Of a stretch of 7,496 nucleotides of DNA, positions 1 through 6,222 are shown piece by piece (the first letter of the stretch is position 1; the number at the start of each line of letters is the position of its first letter). The DNA comes from Acidobacteriota bacterium (GTDB lineage Bacteria > Acidobacteriota > Terriglobia > 20CM-2-55-15). The notes below the pieces were generated by a model, which did no database searches, was not told the origin of the DNA, and saw only the letters and a program-made list of their open reading frames with translations. Made by a program: the position numbers and the translations under genes. The stretch covers positions 1 through 7,496 of the forward strand of contig QHXD01000242.1 in assembly GCA_003223895.1 (NCBI GenBank), given 5' to 3'.

Positions 1-83
1 CGGTGTGAATGAATTGCCAGGACAGAGTGTTCCCCTCCTCGGAGAGGAGGGGAACACTCTGTCCTGGCAATTCATTCACACCG
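1..83. repeat. Perfect long hairpin element (40-bp arms), touching the left window edge
   Basis: Positions 1-40 are the exact reverse complement of 44-83, with a 3-nt loop (GGA, 41-43). The tips read CGGTGTGAATGAATTG and CAATTCATTCACACCG. The inner core is TCCCCTCCTC / GAGGAGGGGA. No open frame of note lies inside it. The tips and the core recur in the longer element at 5869-6121, so this appears to be a short member of the same palindromic (REP/MITE-like) family. It may extend left of the window. As RNA it would form a very stable stem and could also stop transcription entering the receptor gene from upstream, which is inference. Confidence 0.9.
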
Positions 84-159
84 GTAACGAAAGTGACGCC
101 GTAAGTCTTTTAGATCCGGTCGGCGGTTACTTTCATCTTTCACTTTGAGCCGCGGCTCA
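84..159 (+). promoter_or_regulatory. Possible structured leader upstream of the TonB receptor
   Basis: Two stacked 5-bp helices can form: 84-88 (GTAAC) with 126-130 (GTTAC), and 97-101 (CGCCG) with 121-125 (CGGCG). They leave an 8-nt bulge at 89-96. Bulge bases 90-96 (AAAGTGA) are exactly complementary to 140-146 (TCACTTT), which would make a pseudoknot. A perfect 14-bp palindrome, TGAGCCGCGGCTCA, follows at 146-159 and could be an operator or a hairpin. No known riboswitch consensus was recognised; in particular the cobalamin box GCCACTG is absent. No convincing -35/-10 pair was seen. The fold is proposed by eye from one sequence. Confidence 0.25.
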
Positions 160-234
160 TGCCAGTCTTCTATGACCGCCGCTACAGTTCGCCACGCTTG
201 TCAGGCGGCGATGTTTCCCCTATTCTCGTCTCCC

Positions 235-654
235 ATGAATACTCGTGTGGCTCTTGCATTCTTGACCGCTTTCCTTGCAGCGCTGCCCGCCGGCGCCGCA
301 ACGATCAGCGGCCTGGTGTCTGACGCGACCGGTGGGGCGCTGCCCGGCACGCGAGTTGTGGTCCGGGGTGTGGCGACCGGCCAAGAGGCCGTCGTCGAAA
401 CCGGCGCGGACGGGCGGTTCCAACTCAACGTCCCCACATCGGGCACATATCTGGTGACCTTCACGCGCTACGGTTTCTCGGAGGCGGCGCGGACGATAAT
501 AATCAGCGAAGCGGACACGACGCTCGATTTGTCGACGCAGTTGGACATCGGAAAGACCAATGTCGAAGTGAGCGTCACCGCGGCTCGCGCCGAGCGCGAA
601 AACCGTTTGATACTGGAGATGCCCTCTCCGGCACGGCCAACATTACACCAGTAG
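235..654 (+). pseudogene. TonB-dependent receptor, N-terminal fragment (signal peptide, carboxypeptidase-regulatory-like domain, start of plug)
   Basis: This is the 5' part of an outer-membrane TonB-dependent receptor. Residues 1-22 from the ATG at 235 form a signal peptide (MNTR, then a hydrophobic run ending LPAGAA). Residues 23-104 match the carboxypeptidase-regulatory-like beta-sandwich: ISGLVSDATGGALPG near the start, then a GADGRFQLNVP turn and a SGTYLVTFTRYGF strand. The plug domain begins at VSVTAARAERENR (about residues 112-124). After about position 610 the frame runs into unrelated residues and stops at 652-654. The proper continuation (GDALSGTANITP) lies in the frame of the next entry. 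I chose ATG 235 because the signal peptide starts there; in-frame ATG 211 and TTG 145 only add residues unlike a signal peptide. No clear Shine-Dalgarno sequence is present. The fragment alone could not form a receptor. Confidence 0.75.
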
Positions 655-671
655 GCAATGGTCCTTTCGGT

Positions 672-2819
672 GTGCGTCCTCGGCTGCGCGGGCTCGACTC
701 GACGCGGCTTCTGGTGCTCGTGGATGGGGAGCGGCTCAATACCGCGCGTCAGGCGACGGACCGCACTGGAGCGGAAGTTGGACTCATCTCAACCGATGCA
801 ATCAGCCGAATCGAGATCGTGAACGGCGCGGGCACGACCCTTTATGGCTCAGACGCGCTCGCGGGTACGATCAATATCATCACCAACGAGCCGGCGTTCT
901 CCGATCGCACACGGTGGATTTATGGGTTCAATGGTTTCCTCAGCTCCAACGAAAATGGCGCGCGCGGCACGGCGACGGTCGGCGTGACGGCTCCCCGCTA
1001 TTCCATCCGCCTGCAGACCGGCATGGAGTCTTTCAACAACTACAAAGCCGGCGATTTTGACGTCGAGGATACGCGGCCTTTGTTCGCGTCCGGTGCCCTC
1101 CGCCGGGCCGACACGATCGACGACAACTTCGGCTTTACCTTCCGCGCGTTTCCGGATCCGTTCAATGCGCCCTACGTTCGCACCAGTAAGGAGATTCCGA
1201 ACTCCGGGGCCAGAGGCCGGTTCCTGAACCTGTCGGGCCTCGTGAAGCTCGCCGATAGACGCACACTGCGCCTCCGTTATCAGCGCCGGCGGATGGACGC
1301 CGTCGGATTTCCCGATTTCGCGCAGCCTTACTTCTTTAACGCCACCTCGCTGCCACACAGCAATCTCGATCGTGCGTCCGTGCGGTACGAGGCGCAGGCG
1401 GTCACGCGTTGGCTCGCGAACCTCTCGCTGACGGCGCATTACCAGCGGACCGAACGTCTGTTGCAAAATCTGCTTCCGGTCCAGTTTCCTGCGCCGACAC
1501 CCACCGCGTTTTTCCCAATCAGCGTGTTCCGCCTCGACATACTGTCGGAGACGGAGCAGCGCGTCTGGACCCCGGGTATCGACTTTCAGGCCGTGCTCGC
1601 TCCGGTGTCGAACCACGTGCTCACCACGGGTTTGACGTTCTATCGCGACCGCAGCGGCGACCAGCGCACCACTACGACCACAACGTCGATGGTCGGCCAG
1701 GTGGTCCTCGGCCAGCGCGGCCCCGCTCCCGTCGTGTTCTCAACGCCGGTGCAGCTCGGACCGCCTTCGGTGGCTCATCCCGTCCGCGTGCCTGATGCGA
1801 GCCTCCGGGATATCGCCGTGTTCGCTCAGGACGAGTGGCGGCTCCGGTCGAAGCTTTCGGTTGTCGCCGGACTGCGCGGGGATTTCTACAACGTCACGAG
1901 CAAGAAAACGACGGGCTACGACGTGGCTTCTGTTGTAGCCGGAGCGCGGCCGGCCGTCGATCCATCCACGCTCCCGGATCCGAACGGGGCAAGTTATACC
2001 CGGAACGCCCTCACCGGCGATATCGGACTCGTTGCCAATGCCGGAGGCCGCGTCAGCCCGTTCGTGCGCTACGGGCGCAGCTATCGCCACCCGAATCTCG
2101 AAGAAATGTTCTTTGCAGGACCGGCAACGGCGGGCAGCATCGCGCCGAATGTGAAGGTGAAGCCGGAGCAGGGGAATAATTTCGACGCCGGCGCCAAGTT
2201 CAATGTCCGGCGACTGTCGGCCGGGGCTTTTGTCTTCGTCAATCAGTACAAGGATTTCGTGGTACAGGACCTCACTACCGCGACCACGCCTGCGGGCCCC
2301 CTCGTGCAGGCGACGAACTTCGCCGACGTCCGCATCCATGGCCTGGAACTTTCGGGCGACGCGCCGGTTGTCTTTGACCGTGGCGTCCTGACATTGAGCG
2401 CTTCCAGCGCATTCACTCGCGGCACGATCACGCGGGGCATCAATCCTCTGGATGGCAGCGCCCTGGACGGAAAACCTGCGGACAACATCACGCCCGTCAA
2501 GGTGCTCGCCACAGCACGCTTCACGGAGCCACGAGCCCGGTGGTGGGTCGAGTACGGCCTGCGCGCGCAAACTAAAGTGAACCGCGTTACACCCACATTG
2601 CTGACGTCGCCGTTCCGCGTTGCACAGGATTTACTCTCACTGGACGGCTTCGCCTTACACAGACTGGGCTGGGGCGCGAACATCCAACGCGACCGCAATC
2701 GGCTGGGGCTCACTTTCGCCATCGAAAATCTGACGAACAAGTATTACCGCGAGCAGTTCCAGTTCGCGCCCTCGCGCGGACGCAGTTTCACCGCAGGCCT
2801 GAGCGTTGGCGCGTTTTGA
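672..2819 (+). CDS. TonB-dependent receptor, main part (plug and beta-barrel), frame-broken from its N-terminus
   Basis: This encodes the plug and 22-strand-type barrel of an outer-membrane receptor that imports a ligand using TonB energy. Plug motifs are clear: LRGLDSTRLLVLVDGERLN at residues 5-23, ISRIEIVNGAGTTLYGSDA at 44-62 and LAGTINIIT at 63-71. The barrel carries a family signature, RYGRSYRHPNLEEMFF, in its second half. The protein ends in AGLSVGAF, with the terminal Phe expected for outer-membrane barrels. GTG 672 is merely the first start codon in the frame. Coding similarity extends back to about 609, where FDTGDALSGTANITP is readable, so the true start is the ATG at 235 in another frame. 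An intact protein would be roughly 880 residues. The rest of the frame is open and family-like, so the break is recent or a sequence error. The ligand is unknown; the barrel style suggests heme, siderophore or a similar iron source only weakly. Confidence 0.85.
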   Translation: MRPRLRGLDSTRLLVLVDGERLNTARQATDRTGAEVGLISTDAISRIEIVNGAGTTLYGSDALAGTINIITNEPAFSDRTRWIYGFNGFLSSNENGARGTATVGVTAPRYSIRLQTGMESFNNYKAGDFDVEDTRPLFASGALRRADTIDDNFGFTFRAFPDPFNAPYVRTSKEIPNSGARGRFLNLSGLVKLADRRTLRLRYQRRRMDAVGFPDFAQPYFFNATSLPHSNLDRASVRYEAQAVTRWLANLSLTAHYQRTERLLQNLLPVQFPAPTPTAFFPISVFRLDILSETEQRVWTPGIDFQAVLAPVSNHVLTTGLTFYRDRSGDQRTTTTTTSMVGQVVLGQRGPAPVVFSTPVQLGPPSVAHPVRVPDASLRDIAVFAQDEWRLRSKLSVVAGLRGDFYNVTSKKTTGYDVASVVAGARPAVDPSTLPDPNGASYTRNALTGDIGLVANAGGRVSPFVRYGRSYRHPNLEEMFFAGPATAGSIAPNVKVKPEQGNNFDAGAKFNVRRLSAGAFVFVNQYKDFVVQDLTTATTPAGPLVQATNFADVRIHGLELSGDAPVVFDRGVLTLSASSAFTRGTITRGINPLDGSALDGKPADNITPVKVLATARFTEPRARWWVEYGLRAQTKVNRVTPTLLTSPFRVAQDLLSLDGFALHRLGWGANIQRDRNRLGLTFAIENLTNKYYREQFQFAPSRGRSFTAGLSVGAF

Positions 2820-2823
2820 TAAC

Positions 2824-2952
2824 CCAAAGATTTTTAGCCGCGGATTACGCGAATTACGCGGATGGGCGCGCCACATCTTCATACCCGCCGGGATACAGTA
2901 TGTGGCGCGCCCATCCGCGTAATTCGCGTAATCCGCGGCTAAAAATCTTTGG
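2824..2952. repeat. Perfect palindrome with 53-bp arms between convergent genes; likely bidirectional terminator
   Basis: Bases 2824-2876 are the exact reverse complement of 2900-2952, with a 23-nt loop at 2877-2899. The arms start CCAAAGATTTTTAGCCGCGG and contain the stutter GATTACGCGAATTACGCGGA. This dyad starts 4 nt after the receptor stop codon (2817-2819) and ends 3 nt before the stop codon of the opposing NHL gene (2956-2958), so it occupies essentially the whole gap. A transcript from either side would fold into the same stem, which fits a terminator for both genes. The stutter resembles dispersed intergenic repeats I recall from Acidobacteriota and neighbouring phyla. No target duplication is evident at its ends. 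Confidence 0.9.
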
Positions 2953-2955
2953 TTC

Positions 2956-4062
2956 TTACCGGCTTGCCGTGGACATCCCTTTGAACGTCAGCTTCTGCAT
3001 TCCGGCCGTGGTCTGCGCGATATAGAGATTGCCTTTGGAATCGGTCGCGATCTGGTGGCCCGCTCCAATTATGCCCGGCGGCTCAATGTTGCCCACAATC
3101 TCGAGCGTCTTGCGATCGACAATGAAAATTCCCTTCTCGCCGCCAACATAAAGGAACTGCTGGTTCGCGTCCGGGGACAATGCCAGGTCGCGCGCAAAGG
3201 GGATATCTTTTCGGACCAGCTGCTTCACGAATTTGCCGTCCTTTGTGAACATTTGAACGCGCCGGTATTCCCGGTCGGCCACATACACAGTTCCATCCTT
3301 TGCCACGCGGATGGCGTGCACGATGCTCAATTGCTGAGGGCCGGGATCTGAGAAGCTGGTCGGAGCAACGATCTGGCAATGGTCATCGTCGGCGGGCTTG
3401 TTGCCGAATGCGCCCCACATCCGCTTGAAGGCGCCGCTGTCGGCATCGAAGACGGCGACGCGATGATTGCCGTAACCGTCGGCCACGAACAATTCGTTGG
3501 TCGGCTGATAGACCCACACATCCGCCGGCCGGTGCAAATTCTTGGTGTCGGCATTGCCCTTGCTTTGATTGCTTTTGCCGATCTGCATCACGAACTTGCC
3601 CTCCTGCGTGAACTTCAGGAGCTGGTCGTCCGCAACGGGCTTGAGGCCGGGGAGACCATTCGTGGGACACGAATTTCCTCCGAGCCACACGAAACCCTTG
3701 TAGTCAATGTGGATGCCGTGCTCGCGCTCCGGCCATTCATAACCATTGCCGGTCCCGCCCCATGCCTTGATGAAATTGCCGGCCGTATTGAACACAATGA
3801 CCGGAGGCGCAGCCTTCGCTGCGTCTGCCGGCTTGAGCGTACGCGGACGGTGCAGGACCCAAACGTTGTCCTGCGCATCGATCGCGATGCTCGAGGGATC
3901 TCCGAGCTTCCATTGCGGCGGTACCTTCGGCCATCCGCGATCCACCTCGAAGGTTGGCAGGGCGCGACTCTGCGCCTGAGCGCTGGAAAACCACTTTCCC
4001 GCCAGGCCCAGGGCGACGACTGATGCAATCAGAAGGACACGTCGAATATTCTCTAGCTTCAT
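2956..4062 (-). CDS. Exported NHL-repeat six-bladed beta-propeller, PAL-like (peptidyl-alpha-hydroxyglycine alpha-amidating lyase family)
   Basis: A 368-residue exported protein. Residues 1-30 form a signal peptide (MKLENIRR, a hydrophobic core LLIASVVALGLAG, then SSAQA). Six NHL-type blades follow, at about 57-100, 114-160, 177-216, 249-280, 289-322 and 335-360, each with a DxxGNVWV-like turn and a VxVFxxxGxFxxxWG-like strand. Residues that align by eye with the PAL active site are present: R72/R74, H115 (EHGIHID), Y197 (ADGYGNHR), H249 (VHAIRV) and H336 (GHQIAT). In animal PAL the histidines bind a metal and the Tyr and Arg act in catalysis. No hydroxylating (PHM) partner is visible here, so the real substrate is unknown. 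The start is fixed by AGGAGG at 4068-4073, 5 nt upstream of the ATG. The gene converges on the receptor and diverges from the hydrolase. Confidence 0.87.
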   Translation of the reverse strand: MKLENIRRVLLIASVVALGLAGKWFSSAQAQSRALPTFEVDRGWPKVPPQWKLGDPSSIAIDAQDNVWVLHRPRTLKPADAAKAAPPVIVFNTAGNFIKAWGGTGNGYEWPEREHGIHIDYKGFVWLGGNSCPTNGLPGLKPVADDQLLKFTQEGKFVMQIGKSNQSKGNADTKNLHRPADVWVYQPTNELFVADGYGNHRVAVFDADSGAFKRMWGAFGNKPADDDHCQIVAPTSFSDPGPQQLSIVHAIRVAKDGTVYVADREYRRVQMFTKDGKFVKQLVRKDIPFARDLALSPDANQQFLYVGGEKGIFIVDRKTLEIVGNIEPPGIIGAGHQIATDSKGNLYIAQTTAGMQKLTFKGMSTASR

Positions 4063-4149
4063 GGCTTCCTCCTCTATGCGTCTGTTTCAGGAATTGCCTA
4101 TTGTAACGCTATACTTCCGGATCTCCGCCTGTGATCGAGAGGAAAAAAA
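4063..4149. promoter_or_regulatory. Divergent promoter gap between the NHL propeller and hydrolase genes
   Basis: An 87-bp gap between two divergent starts must hold both promoters. Candidate -10 boxes are TACAAT on the minus strand (4105-4100), about 38 nt from the NHL start, and TATACT on the plus strand (4110-4115), about 35 nt from the hydrolase start. Neither has a good -35 box at the normal spacing. The two boxes are only 4 nt apart, so the promoters would compete or share a regulator, which is inference. Shine-Dalgarno sequences lie at both edges: minus AGGAGG at 4068-4073 and plus GAGAGG at 4137-4142. Confidence 0.35.
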
Positions 4150-5688
4150 ATGAATGGTCTTTCGAGAAGAAATTGGATCGTTTTACTTGCGCTGTTCGTG
4201 TGGTTCTGCAGCAGGACGATGGTTGCCGTTGCACAAACTGCGAACGTCGTCCCGGTTCCCAGGGCGACATTGGTTCCCGCGACTGCGGATTCGTTCCCTT
4301 TCCTGGCAGCAAACAGGGTTCAGGAAGTGGTCGATCTTGCGAAACTGGGTTATGTCGAAGAGGAATTCGTTATCAGCGGCACCGCGAACGTCTACAACTG
4401 GGGTACCGACGGCAACCTCACCGTCAAGACCGCGAACGCTCCTTACACGACGCGAATTCTGGTGCGCCGGCCCGCGAACGCCGCGAAGTTCAGCGGCAAC
4501 GTGATCGTCGAGCCTCTGGAAAATACACGCAGGTTCGATTGGGCATTCCTTTGGGCCATTTCGCATGATTACTTTACCGAACATGGCGATGCCTGGGTCG
4601 GCGTGACGCACAACCCGCAAGCAATCGAGGCGTTGAAAACATTTAATGCCAGGCGATACGCTTCGCTGTCGCTAGCCAACCCGAATCCCAGCGAAACCTG
4701 CGGGCCGCAAAATGCCAGGTCGGATTCCGAGCCGGGGTTGAAGTTCGACATCCTGAGCCAGGTCGCTGCGCTCTTCAAAAGCAACTCTTCTTCAGGCCCA
4801 ATGCCCGGTTTCAATGTGCAAAACGTGTACGGGACATCACACACGGGCGAAATTGTGACGTATATCCACGCCATTCACTCGCACGCTCAACTGGCAAATG
4901 GGAAGCCGGCTTTCGATGGGTATCTGATCAAGGGCGATTCATCACCGATTCCCGTCAGCCGATGCGCTCCCGCACTACCTCCAAACGACCCGCGCCGCAT
5001 CACAAGGAATGTGAGTGTGCCCGTGATCCGTGCGGTCGCAGAAGGCGACGTATTGTCAGCATTTCCCCTGCGACGCGAGGATAGCGACCAATCGAACGAC
5101 CGCTATCGTCTGTACGAAGTCGCGGCCGCTCCCCATATGGACGTTCAGTACTATCGCCATATGCCATCCACAGAGGACCAGGCGAAGGCCGGCCAGCCTG
5201 CGTTTCCGGGCATCTGGCCGTTCGCATATCAATGTGATCGGCCGATCGGCGGCCTCCTGGAGTTGCCGGTTTTCCAATACACATTGAACAACGCATTCGC
5301 GAACCTCGATCAGTGGGTCCGCAAGGGAACGGCACCGCCGCGCGCCGAACGCATGACGGTCAAGGATGGAGGCACGCCACAGGCAACAATCACCACGGAC
5401 CAGTACGGCAACGGGATGGGCGGAGTCCGCAGTCCATACGTGGACGTTCCGACGGCAACTTACGTCCCCCATACTCCAGGTCAGGCCATTTGCCGCAACC
5501 TCGGATACAAGGTCCCGTTTGACTGGGTACGGCTGGAAAAGATGTATGGATCGTCCAGGAACTACGCCTCAAAAGTCCGGCAGAGCGTTGACCGGGTGCT
5601 CAAGGAACGCTGGATTACCGAGTCGGACGCACAGAGGATCAAGGCGGAATTGATAGCGCCGGCGCGTACCACCAGTAACAACAACTGA
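4150..5688 (+). CDS. Exported alpha/beta hydrolase-domain protein (Abhydrolase_10-like)
   Basis: A 512-residue protein of the large alpha/beta hydrolase family that I recall as Abhydrolase_10. Residues 1-29 form a signal peptide (SRRNWIVLLALFVW core, AVAQ near the cleavage site), so it acts in the periplasm or outside. The nucleophile elbow is VYGTSHTGE with Ser230. The catalytic His is probably His329 in LYEVAAAPHMD, and D300 (AVAEGD) is a plausible acid. The C-terminal family signature GGVRSPYVDVPTATY sits at 424-438. A helical tail with SRNYASKVRQSVDRVL (469-484) then DAQRIKAEL follows. Length is normal for the family. It probably cleaves an ester, but the substrate is not evident. The ATG at 4150 is supported by GAGAGG 7 nt upstream, followed by a run of A. 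The gene diverges from the NHL propeller and converges on the SMP-30-like gene. Confidence 0.85.
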   Translation: MNGLSRRNWIVLLALFVWFCSRTMVAVAQTANVVPVPRATLVPATADSFPFLAANRVQEVVDLAKLGYVEEEFVISGTANVYNWGTDGNLTVKTANAPYTTRILVRRPANAAKFSGNVIVEPLENTRRFDWAFLWAISHDYFTEHGDAWVGVTHNPQAIEALKTFNARRYASLSLANPNPSETCGPQNARSDSEPGLKFDILSQVAALFKSNSSSGPMPGFNVQNVYGTSHTGEIVTYIHAIHSHAQLANGKPAFDGYLIKGDSSPIPVSRCAPALPPNDPRRITRNVSVPVIRAVAEGDVLSAFPLRREDSDQSNDRYRLYEVAAAPHMDVQYYRHMPSTEDQAKAGQPAFPGIWPFAYQCDRPIGGLLELPVFQYTLNNAFANLDQWVRKGTAPPRAERMTVKDGGTPQATITTDQYGNGMGGVRSPYVDVPTATYVPHTPGQAICRNLGYKVPFDWVRLEKMYGSSRNYASKVRQSVDRVLKERWITESDAQRIKAELIAPARTTSNNN

Positions 5689-5744
5689 AATACTGATTCC
5701 CTCCTCAAAGACGGATTCAGCCGCGGAGCGGCGACAGAGTGTGG

Positions 5745-5779
5745 CCCCGGGCGCGAGCCCGGGGTAGATGTCGTTTTTT
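5745..5779 (+). terminator. GC-rich hairpin with GCGA loop followed by a T run; possible terminator of the hydrolase gene
   Basis: CCCCGGGC (5745-5752) pairs perfectly with GCCCGGGG (5757-5764) around the GNRA tetraloop GCGA. Six T residues follow at 5774-5779, nine nt after the stem, which is further than in a textbook intrinsic terminator. It lies 57 nt after the hydrolase stop codon. The same bases can pair instead with the far arm of the enclosing palindrome, so which structure forms is uncertain. Confidence 0.35.
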
Positions 5780-5868
5780 GGCACGGAGCCCCGGAGGGGC
5801 GAAAGATTCCGAAAGACTCTTTCGCCCCTCCGGGGTTGAGATCGTGCCGAAAGAAAACCCCGGGCTCA

Positions 5869-6121
5869 GAAGCTGTGAATAAATTGAAGGGCGCGCCGAT
5901 TCCCCTCCTGAGTTAGGAGGGGTGGCTGCGCCATCAATAAAATGGCGCGAAGCCACCGAACTCGGCGCAGACGGGGTGGTTCCCCTGGAACGTCCAGCAA
6001 GTAATAGCTTTGGAACCACCCCGCCTGCTCGGCCTTTTCTGGAATTTGATGGCCTCGCAGGCACCCCTCCTAACTCAGGAGGGGAGTTTCAAACGCGCAA
6101 CTGTCAATTGGTTCACACCTT
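5869..6121. mobile_element. 253-bp MITE/REP-like element inserted in the outer palindrome, with CTCA direct repeats
   Basis: Terminal inverted repeats read AAGCTGTGAATAAATTG (5870-5886) and, on the opposite strand, AAGGTGTGAACCAATTG (6121-6105), matching at 14 of 17. CTCA occurs immediately outside on both sides (5865-5868 and 6122-6125), as expected for a target duplication. Inside are two hairpins that are also inverted copies of each other: CCCCTCCT/AGGAGGGG at 5902-5922 and at 6064-6084. Further stems are GTGGCTGCGCCAT (5922-5934) with ATGGCGC-GA-AGCCAC (5942-5956), GGGGTGGTTCC (5973-5983) with GGAACCACCCC (6012-6022), and CTGGA (5985-5989) with TCCAG (5993-5997). No transposase is encoded, so it would need one in trans, for example a REP-associated (RAYT) or other enzyme (inference). 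Confidence 0.75.
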
Positions 6122-6160
6122 CTCACGCCCGGGGCTACGCTCTGTCGCCGCTCCGCGGCT

Positions 6161-6222
6161 AGCCATCGCGGCGCATCTTCGAGACTTCTGCCTTTACGCC
6201 GGGAACCAGGACAACAACTCCG
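6161..6222. other. Short non-coding remainder of the convergent gap
   Basis: These 62 bases between the end of the outer palindrome and the stop codon of the SMP-30-like gene show no gene, clear hairpin or repeat that I can support. Confidence 0.5.

Larger units (their letters stand above)
5719..6160. repeat. Long palindromic element (185 bp when restored), interrupted by a second element
   Basis: The left arm is 5719-5806. The right arm is split into 5818-5868 and 6126-6160. The centre is a perfect 18-bp stem (5789-5806 with 5818-5835) around an 11-nt loop. Outward from it pair 5780-5785 (GGCACG) with 5843-5848, then 5755-5765 with 5857-5867, then 5719-5753 with 6126-6160 (33 of 35). When 5869-6125 is taken out, the outer 47 nt of each arm match at 44 positions. 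The element carries the modules AGCCGCGGAGCGGCGACAGA and GCCCCGGAGGGGCGAAAGA, which resemble dispersed intergenic repeats I recall from Acidobacteriota and Planctomycetes. It fills the gap between two convergent genes and encodes no credible protein. Confidence 0.88.

Noticed and set aside
145..234. Upstream starts (TTG 145 or ATG 211) for the receptor
   Set aside because: The signal peptide begins at the ATG at 235, and the earlier residues would spoil it. TTG 145 also overlaps the 146-159 palindrome.
84..234. Cobalamin or c-di-GMP riboswitch upstream of the receptor
   Set aside because: The GCCACTG B12 box is absent, and the GAAAG-like string does not sit in the c-di-GMP-I core consensus.
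849..1616. 255-codon open frame on the minus strand inside the TonB receptor
   Set aside because: It is antisense to clear receptor sequence, has no family features, no signal and an Arg-rich shadow composition. GC-rich genes commonly give such frames.
1740..2570. 276-codon open frame on the minus strand inside the receptor barrel
   Set aside because: It is a shadow of the receptor gene, with Arg-rich composition and no recognisable domain.
2655..3025. Short frames reading through the 2824-2952 palindrome
   Set aside because: Both contain the same NPRNSRNPRLKIFG string because they translate the two arms of the palindrome; they are not genes.
3379..4023. 214-codon open frame on the plus strand across the NHL propeller gene
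   Set aside because: The opposite strand encodes a complete propeller with signal peptide and ribosome site; this frame has neither.
5719..6160. CRISPR array or tRNA/rRNA in the repeat-rich gap
   Set aside because: The repeats are inverted and nested, not regularly spaced direct repeats. No cloverleaf or conserved rRNA motif is present.
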